Below are positions 7,309-10,850 of a DNA stretch of 10,850 nucleotides, one piece after another. Position 1 is the first letter of the stretch, and every line of letters starts with the position of its first letter. The notes under the pieces are model-generated. The model was not told the origin of the DNA, made no database searches, and saw only the letters and a program-made list of their open reading frames with translations. The stretch spans positions 11,044 through 21,893 of the forward strand of contig DQGR01000067.1 in the NCBI GenBank assembly GCA_003524845.1, given 5' to 3'. The position numbers and the translations under genes are program-made. Origin of the DNA: Patescibacteria group bacterium (GTDB lineage Bacteria; Patescibacteriota; Microgenomatia; UBA10105).

Positions 7309-8388
7309 TTATTTGAGGTTTTTCGCATATTTGGAGAGCAGGCTGACGATGATTTCTTCAAAATCAATTCCGTACATTGCCGCAACTTCAGTAAACGGCA
7401 AACCCGTGTCCGGGCCAAGTGCGGTATTCGGATTAGAATCGGTAAAATACGGTGTCCCGGTGACATCATCGATACGGATGTCAAACTTTGCATAATCTTT
7501 GTGATTCAGGCCGTTAAAGGCGCGAACTGCCAGCCGTTCAATTTTCAAACGCAATGATTCTTCCACCGGACGATAGGTGTATGCATGTTCATCACTGTAT
7601 GATTCAAAACTGGTGAAATAATACTTGCCGTCGGTTTTCTTACGGAATGTTTTCTGCCCCATGAACACGTGATTTTTAATTCCGTCGTCAAATACACAAA
7701 CCGTAATCTCCGGACCATTAACAAATTGTTCAACTATTACGGGTATTTTGTATTTGGTGATCATATCGTCAACCCGTTTTTGCGCTTCAGCAAGTGTCTC
7801 TTTTACGGCGTGCTTGTCAATACCGACGCTACCGCCACTTTCATTGAGTTTAACAATGAGCGGCAACCCCAGATTTTCCTGCACCAGCGTGCCTGATCGA
7901 CGGATAAACTGGAAATTAGGGGTAGGAATCTCATAACCGATCATGAGGCGTTTGGTGATATTGCGATTATTGCCAATCACGAGCCCGTCAATCCCGGCGC
8001 CGGTATAAGGAATATTTGAAAGTTCAAGCGCCGCCGGTACCGACGGCTGGAGTAAATCACGACCACGGAGCGTATCAACCAGGTTAACCACGATGTCCGG
8101 TTGGTCTACCAGCAAGTTAGTTAGAAAATACTGGTTACCCGGTTCGCCCTTGGCTTTAATTCCCAGTTTTTCAATTGCCGCAATTACCTCACCTGCCCGT
8201 TCCTCAACCTCAACCTCTGCTTCATATGCCTCCTGAGTTGGAAACCATTCCCGTTCAACATGTGAGTATGCCACGGTTACCAGGTTGATTTTTTTTAAGG
8301 TGTCGCGGTCGGCATTTAAGGTGACTTTTGGGATGTACGGCTTATCCGATTTGACCTGCCTTTCGTCTTTTTCGTCCTTGTCCGTCAT
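7309..8388 (-). CDS. D-Ala-D-Ala-ligase-like ATP-grasp ligase (divergent)
   Basis: A 359-residue ATP-grasp enzyme of the D-alanine-D-alanine ligase superfamily, which forms amide bonds through an acyl phosphate. Visible: IPYTGAGIDGL (126-136) and ITKRLMIGYEIPTP (144-157) of the linker and first nucleotide-binding region; LIVKLNESGGSVGI (177-190) with Lys180 and the glycine loop; IVEQFVNGPEITV (218-230); and a metal site in YFTDSNPNTALGPDTGL (314-330). It departs from true Ddl. It has VVNLVDTLRGRD in place of the usual HGxxGEDG loop, Asp317 where the metal-binding Glu normally stands, and a charged N-terminal extension of about 30 residues. It resembles the looser Ddl-like group whose substrates are mostly unknown. 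Start ATG 8388 is fixed by an in-frame stop just upstream. It may be this cell's Ddl or a different peptide ligase. Confidence 0.85.
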   Translation of the reverse strand: MTDKDEKDERQVKSDKPYIPKVTLNADRDTLKKINLVTVAYSHVEREWFPTQEAYEAEVEVEERAGEVIAAIEKLGIKAKGEPGNQYFLTNLLVDQPDIVVNLVDTLRGRDLLQPSVPAALELSNIPYTGAGIDGLVIGNNRNITKRLMIGYEIPTPNFQFIRRSGTLVQENLGLPLIVKLNESGGSVGIDKHAVKETLAEAQKRVDDMITKYKIPVIVEQFVNGPEITVCVFDDGIKNHVFMGQKTFRKKTDGKYYFTSFESYSDEHAYTYRPVEESLRLKIERLAVRAFNGLNHKDYAKFDIRIDDVTGTPYFTDSNPNTALGPDTGLPFTEVAAMYGIDFEEIIVSLLSKYAKNLK

Positions 8389-8430
8389 GTAAATTTCGCG
8401 TCAGAAAGACACAAATTATTAATTCAACTC

Positions 8431-8439
8431 ATTGTAGCA
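8431..8439 (-). promoter_or_regulatory. Extended -10 promoter (TGC-TACAAT) for the ATP-grasp gene
   Basis: Minus-strand TGCTACAAT lies 42 bases before ATG 8388, with a weak -35-like TTTTCA (8458-8453) 16 bases further upstream. Unlike the other genes here this would give a leader of about 35 bases; no Shine-Dalgarno sequence is visible before the ATG. Confidence 0.5.
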
Positions 8440-8456
8440 TATTCCCAAACCTTGAA

Positions 8457-8471
8457 AAAGCCTCCGGCTTT
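8457..8471. repeat. Short hairpin in the divergent promoter region
   Basis: AAAGCC-TCC-GGCTTT is a perfect 6-bp stem with a 3-base loop between the divergent ATP-grasp and MGMT genes. On the minus strand it is followed by further Ts, so it resembles a weak intrinsic terminator reading away from the MGMT gene. It also abuts both promoters and could be an operator. Function unproven. Confidence 0.35.
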
Positions 8472-8486
8472 GCACAATTTTTAGTG

Positions 8487-8492
8487 TATACT
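8487..8492 (+). promoter_or_regulatory. -10 promoter element (TATACT) for the MGMT-msrA operon
   Basis: TATACT ends six bases before ATG 8499, placing the expected transcription start at or beside the start codon. It lies within the codons that a GTG start at 8484 would use, so it also argues for ATG 8499. No good -35 is seen. Confidence 0.5.
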
Positions 8493-8498
8493 GACCTC

Positions 8499-8822
8499 AT
8501 GACTGAGCTCTACCGCCGTATTTATCAGCTGCTGCGTACCGTACCCAAAGGCCACATCACTACCTATAAAGCGCTGGCCCAGGCGGTTAATTCCCAGGCA
8601 TATCAGGCCATCGGCCAGGCAATGCGTCATAACCCGGATGCGCCCCTTGTACCCTGCCACCGGGTGGTCAAAAGTGACGGTACACTCGGCGGCTTTATGG
8701 GTGAAACATGGGGTAAAGAACTCAAGCGCAAAAAAGAACTGTTGCGCTCTGAAGGCATTCAGATCAGAGGCAATAAAATTGTGAATTTTGCCCAAGTGCT
8801 ATTCACGTTTAATCCGACATGA
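8499..8822 (+). CDS. MGMT/Ogt-like DNA-binding domain protein (alkylguanine alkyltransferase-like)
   Basis: A 107-residue protein consisting only of the winged-helix DNA-binding and active-site domain of O6-alkylguanine-DNA alkyltransferases. KGHITTYKALAQAV (17-30) is the characteristic N-terminal part and VPCHRVVKSDGTLGGF (51-66) holds the alkyl-accepting Cys53. Because the Cys is present, it is not a typical alkyltransferase-like (ATL) protein, in which PCHR becomes PWHR. The residue aligned with the flipping arginine finger (Arg128 of human MGMT) is Gln36 in YQAIGQAMRHNP. This could weaken base flipping or mark a different lesion preference. ATG 8499 is preferred to GTG 8484 because a TATACT box occupies the intervening codons. 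The stop overlaps msrA as ATGA, so the two genes are translationally coupled. It probably repairs alkylated DNA, but activity is not assured. Confidence 0.88.
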   Translation: MTELYRRIYQLLRTVPKGHITTYKALAQAVNSQAYQAIGQAMRHNPDAPLVPCHRVVKSDGTLGGFMGETWGKELKRKKELLRSEGIQIRGNKIVNFAQVLFTFNPT

Positions 8823-9367
8823 ACCAAACAGAAACGGTAACCCTTGCCGGCGGCTGTTTCTGGTGTGCCGAGGCAATTTTTAAAAAACTAAAAGGTGTTG
8901 TAAAAGTGATTTCAGGGTATAGCGGCGGCAAAACGCAAAATCCAACTTATGCAGAAGTAAGTAGCGGGACTATCGGACACGCTGAGACAATTCAAATAAC
9001 TTTTGACCCGACTGTTATTTCTCTGGAACAGGTTTACGAAGTATTTTTTAAATTACATGATCCGACCACGTTAAATCGTCAGGGTAACGATGTGGGATCC
9101 CAATACCGATCAGCAATTTTTTATCATTCACCCAAACAGAAAGCGAGTGCTGAAAAAGTGAAACAGGATATTGTAGATGCCAAACTCTATCCGGGAAAAA
9201 TTGTTACGGAAATTGTTCCGTTTACCCGGTTTTATCCGGCCGAAGAACACCACCAGGATTACTACACCAAAAATTCGTATCAACCGTATTGCCAGTTGGT
9301 TATTGATCCCAAAATTACCAAACTCTACAAAACTTTTCCGGAAATGATTAAACCTGAATATAAATAG
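8819..9367 (+). CDS. msrA: Peptide methionine sulfoxide reductase MsrA
   Basis: A 182-residue MsrA that reduces the S-epimer of methionine sulfoxide in proteins and free methionine. GGCFWCAEAIF (11-21) contains catalytic Cys13 and also Cys16. GYSGG (33-37), GHAE (53-56) and DVGSQYRSAIFYH (91-103) form the rest of the substrate pocket. EEHHQDYY (142-149) and PYC with Cys158 follow; Cys158 or Cys16 could be the resolving cysteine. Length is typical, and there is no signal peptide, so it is cytosolic. No MsrB domain is fused. The start codon overlaps the MGMT stop (ATGA) and has no Shine-Dalgarno sequence, implying coupled translation. The pairing suggests a small operon repairing alkylated DNA and oxidised protein. 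Confidence 0.97.
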   Translation: MNQTETVTLAGGCFWCAEAIFKKLKGVVKVISGYSGGKTQNPTYAEVSSGTIGHAETIQITFDPTVISLEQVYEVFFKLHDPTTLNRQGNDVGSQYRSAIFYHSPKQKASAEKVKQDIVDAKLYPGKIVTEIVPFTRFYPAEEHHQDYYTKNSYQPYCQLVIDPKITKLYKTFPEMIKPEYK

Positions 9368-9369
9368 TA

Positions 9370-9389
9370 GTAATTTTTTAAAAAATTAC
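9370..9389. repeat. Perfect 20-bp AT-rich palindrome after msrA
   Basis: GTAATTTTTT followed directly by its exact reverse complement, two bases after the msrA stop. It could act as a weak bidirectional terminator because a T-run lies inside it, or as a protein-binding site upstream of the next gene. As an RNA hairpin without a loop and with a nearly all-AU stem it would be weak. Confidence 0.4.
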
Positions 9390-9420
9390 CTCTCCCAACA
9401 CTCAACCTCACCAGACATAG

Positions 9421-9426
9421 TACAAT
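9421..9426 (+). promoter_or_regulatory. -10-like element (TACAAT) for the GT-C gene
   Basis: TACAAT ends 14 bases before ATG 9441, slightly further than the other near-leaderless promoters in the window. No -35 match is seen 17 bases upstream. Motif-based inference. Confidence 0.4.
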
Positions 9427-9440
9427 TACCTGCAATTACT

Positions 9441-10850
9441 ATGATCAGAGCGCGCGCCTTAAGTCGAACCTTACTCCTATTGGCAGGTATTCTTTTGATT
9501 GCGAGTGTCCTGCGCTTCTATCGGTTGGGAACCGTTCCCGTGTCTCTTTACTGGGATGAAGCCGCAATTGCGTATAACGCGTATTCAATTCTGACGACCG
9601 GCAAAGATGAATATGGCACACCGTTGCCTTTGCTGTTTCGTTCATTTGATGATTATAAAACCCCAGGAATAATTTACCTGACTACAATTCCGATTGCCCT
9701 GTTTGGCCTCAATGAGTTTTCGGCGCGGTTCACCTCAGCGTTCATAGGTACTTTCACGGTTCTGGCAGTGTATGGATTGACGTACGAATTGACAAAACTA
9801 CGTAACGAAGAAAATGTCAGGCAACTGAAAAGCCAAAAAATTGGTTTGCTGGCCGCGCTTTTTTTTGCGATCAGCCCCTGGTCAGTCCAGTTTTCGCGCG
9901 CCAATTTTGAAGCCAATGCCGGCCTTTTTTTTGTTGCGTTTGGATTTTATTATTTTCTTAAAGGGTTTAAAAAAGGACACCTATTAATCGTTTCTGCGCT
10001 ATTACTTGGTCTCAGTCTCTATTTTTACCGCAGTATTCAACTAGTGGTTCCCATCCTATTGTTTGCTTCATGCGTAATCTTTATCCAAAAACTACTACAT
10101 ATAAATTGGAAAGTTTTGCTGTTTTATGGAGTTGTATTAATAACATTAACTATTCCAATTGCGCGAGCCATGACAACACCGCAAGGCATGGTGCGTTATA
10201 AACAGACGACTATTTTTGCTATCTCTGAACTAGACAAAAAATATGTGGAAAGTAGTCAAAAAATTCTTGCCGCCGGCAATAATTTACTCACTCGCCTCAT
10301 CTATAACCGCCGATTGGTGCCGGTAAAAGCATTAATCGGATCGTATATTTCAAACTGGGATCCCGCATTTTTATTTGTAAACGCCGGTGGCAACAGTCGC
10401 AGTACCATACAGGGATTTGGTTTATTGTATCTCTGGCAGTTACCGTTTTTTCTCCTCGGGCTTATCTTTTTGCTTCGGACAAACGGCAAACTGAAATATT
10501 TTCTATTCCTCTGGTTACTAGTGGCACCGTTACCCACAGCGCTGACTACTCCACCCCGTAATCCACTCCGCAGCTTGAATATATTGCCCATAATGCTGGT
10601 GATTATCACACAAGGAGCGTGGCAATTTACCGCTCTCTTCTCACCGTTCAAACAAAAAATACTATTATTAGTAATTGCCTTATTGATCGGTTTTTCGCAA
10701 CTTGCTTATTTACGATCGTATTATTCCACCTGGAGTAGAGAGAGCGCATCTGAATGGGCTGATGGTTACAAACAGGCATTGCAGTATGTCCGTGATCATG
10801 AAGCTGAATATGAACAAATAGTAATGAGCGGCCATTACTGCCAACCATAT
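9441..10850 (+). CDS. GT-C membrane glycosyltransferase (GT39/PMT/ArnT-like), 3' truncated by window edge
   Basis: The frame from ATG 9441 stays open for 470 codons to the last base, so the C-terminus lies outside the window. It is a polytopic membrane protein: the first helix is at about 9-27, then an extracytoplasmic loop with YWDEAAIAYNAYSIL (37-51), where Asp39-Glu40 match the catalytic acidic pair of GT-C enzymes. ISPWSVQFSRANFEAN (144-159) is a signature seen in PMT/ArnT-like proteins. Further hydrophobic segments lie near 134-148, 160-176, 181-199, 201-217, 225-240, 325-345, 353-369, 378-390 and 406-424. Such enzymes transfer sugar from a polyprenyl-phosphate carrier to protein, lipid or glycan outside the membrane. 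Donor and acceptor are unknown. No Shine-Dalgarno sequence is visible; a TACAAT box lies 14 bases upstream. The family call is firm at fold level. Confidence 0.88.
   Translation, partial: MIRARALSRTLLLLAGILLIASVLRFYRLGTVPVSLYWDEAAIAYNAYSILTTGKDEYGTPLPLLFRSFDDYKTPGIIYLTTIPIALFGLNEFSARFTSAFIGTFTVLAVYGLTYELTKLRNEENVRQLKSQKIGLLAALFFAISPWSVQFSRANFEANAGLFFVAFGFYYFLKGFKKGHLLIVSALLLGLSLYFYRSIQLVVPILLFASCVIFIQKLLHINWKVLLFYGVVLITLTIPIARAMTTPQGMVRYKQTTIFAISELDKKYVESSQKILAAGNNLLTRLIYNRRLVPVKALIGSYISNWDPAFLFVNAGGNSRSTIQGFGLLYLWQLPFFLLGLIFLLRTNGKLKYFLFLWLLVAPLPTALTTPPRNPLRSLNILPIMLVIITQGAWQFTALFSPFKQKILLLVIALLIGFSQLAYLRSYYSTWSRESASEWADGYKQALQYVRDHEAEYEQIVMSGHYCQPY

Noticed and set aside
7329..7493. 254-residue version of the C39-like protein starting at 7493
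   Set aside because: This part is the ATP-grasp C-terminus read in another frame. Its residues are low-complexity shadow sequence, and the domain starts at about 7292.
7219..7557. Plus-strand frame across the ATP-grasp/C39 junction
   Set aside because: No homology features are seen, and it is antisense to two well-supported genes.
8481..8795. 104-residue minus-strand frame opposite the MGMT gene
   Set aside because: It mirrors a gene with intact MGMT motifs and has no recognisable domain or start signals.
1..10850. CRISPR array, tRNA, IS element or prophage
   Set aside because: No regularly spaced repeats, cloverleaf sequences, transposase or integrase motifs, or terminal repeats were seen on either strand.

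Overview
The window looks like ordinary chromosomal sequence from an uncultured bacterium, most likely of the Candidate Phyla Radiation (Patescibacteria, perhaps the Microgenomates side). This is an inference. It rests on the style of the two class A penicillin-binding proteins, the CPR-like GT-C glycosyltransferase, the divergent ATP-grasp and GT-B proteins, the scarcity of Shine-Dalgarno sequences, and -10 boxes sitting almost directly on start codons. TGA is used as a stop (8820-8822), so there is no sign of the SR1/Gracilibacteria recoding. Genes are tightly packed: no gap exceeds about 110 bases. I see no tRNA, rRNA, CRISPR array or insertion sequence.

Layout: (1) Positions 1-4371, plus strand: two tandem paralogous bifunctional peptidoglycan synthases. 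The first is cut by the left edge; the second is complete and has an unusual N-terminal extension. (2) Positions 4416-8388, minus strand, transcribed right to left: a divergent D-Ala-D-Ala-ligase-like ATP-grasp enzyme, a C39-like papain-fold cysteine protein immediately downstream, a MurG/MGDG-synthase-like GT-B glycosyltransferase, a small MazG-like nucleotide pyrophosphohydrolase and a YkuK/DUF458 RNase H-like protein. The last three each appear to have their own -10 box, so this is a same-strand run rather than one clear operon. (3) Positions 8499-9367, plus strand: a two-gene damage-repair operon, an MGMT/Ogt-like alkyltransferase domain protein overlapping MsrA by ATGA. (4) Positions 9441-10850, plus strand: a GT39/PMT/ArnT-like integral-membrane glycosyltransferase that runs off the right edge.

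The biology falls into two themes. One is cell-envelope construction: peptidoglycan polymerisation and crosslinking by the PBPs, possible peptide ligation by the ATP-grasp enzyme, and sugar transfer by the GT-B and GT-C enzymes. The other is house-cleaning and repair: MazG-like, MGMT, MsrA and the RNase H-like protein. The least explained part is the adjacent ATP-grasp and C39-like pair with the GT-B gene next to it. The clearest non-coding pattern is a recurring -10 box, often with an extended TGn element, placed 6-14 bases before start codons, which suggests leaderless transcripts.
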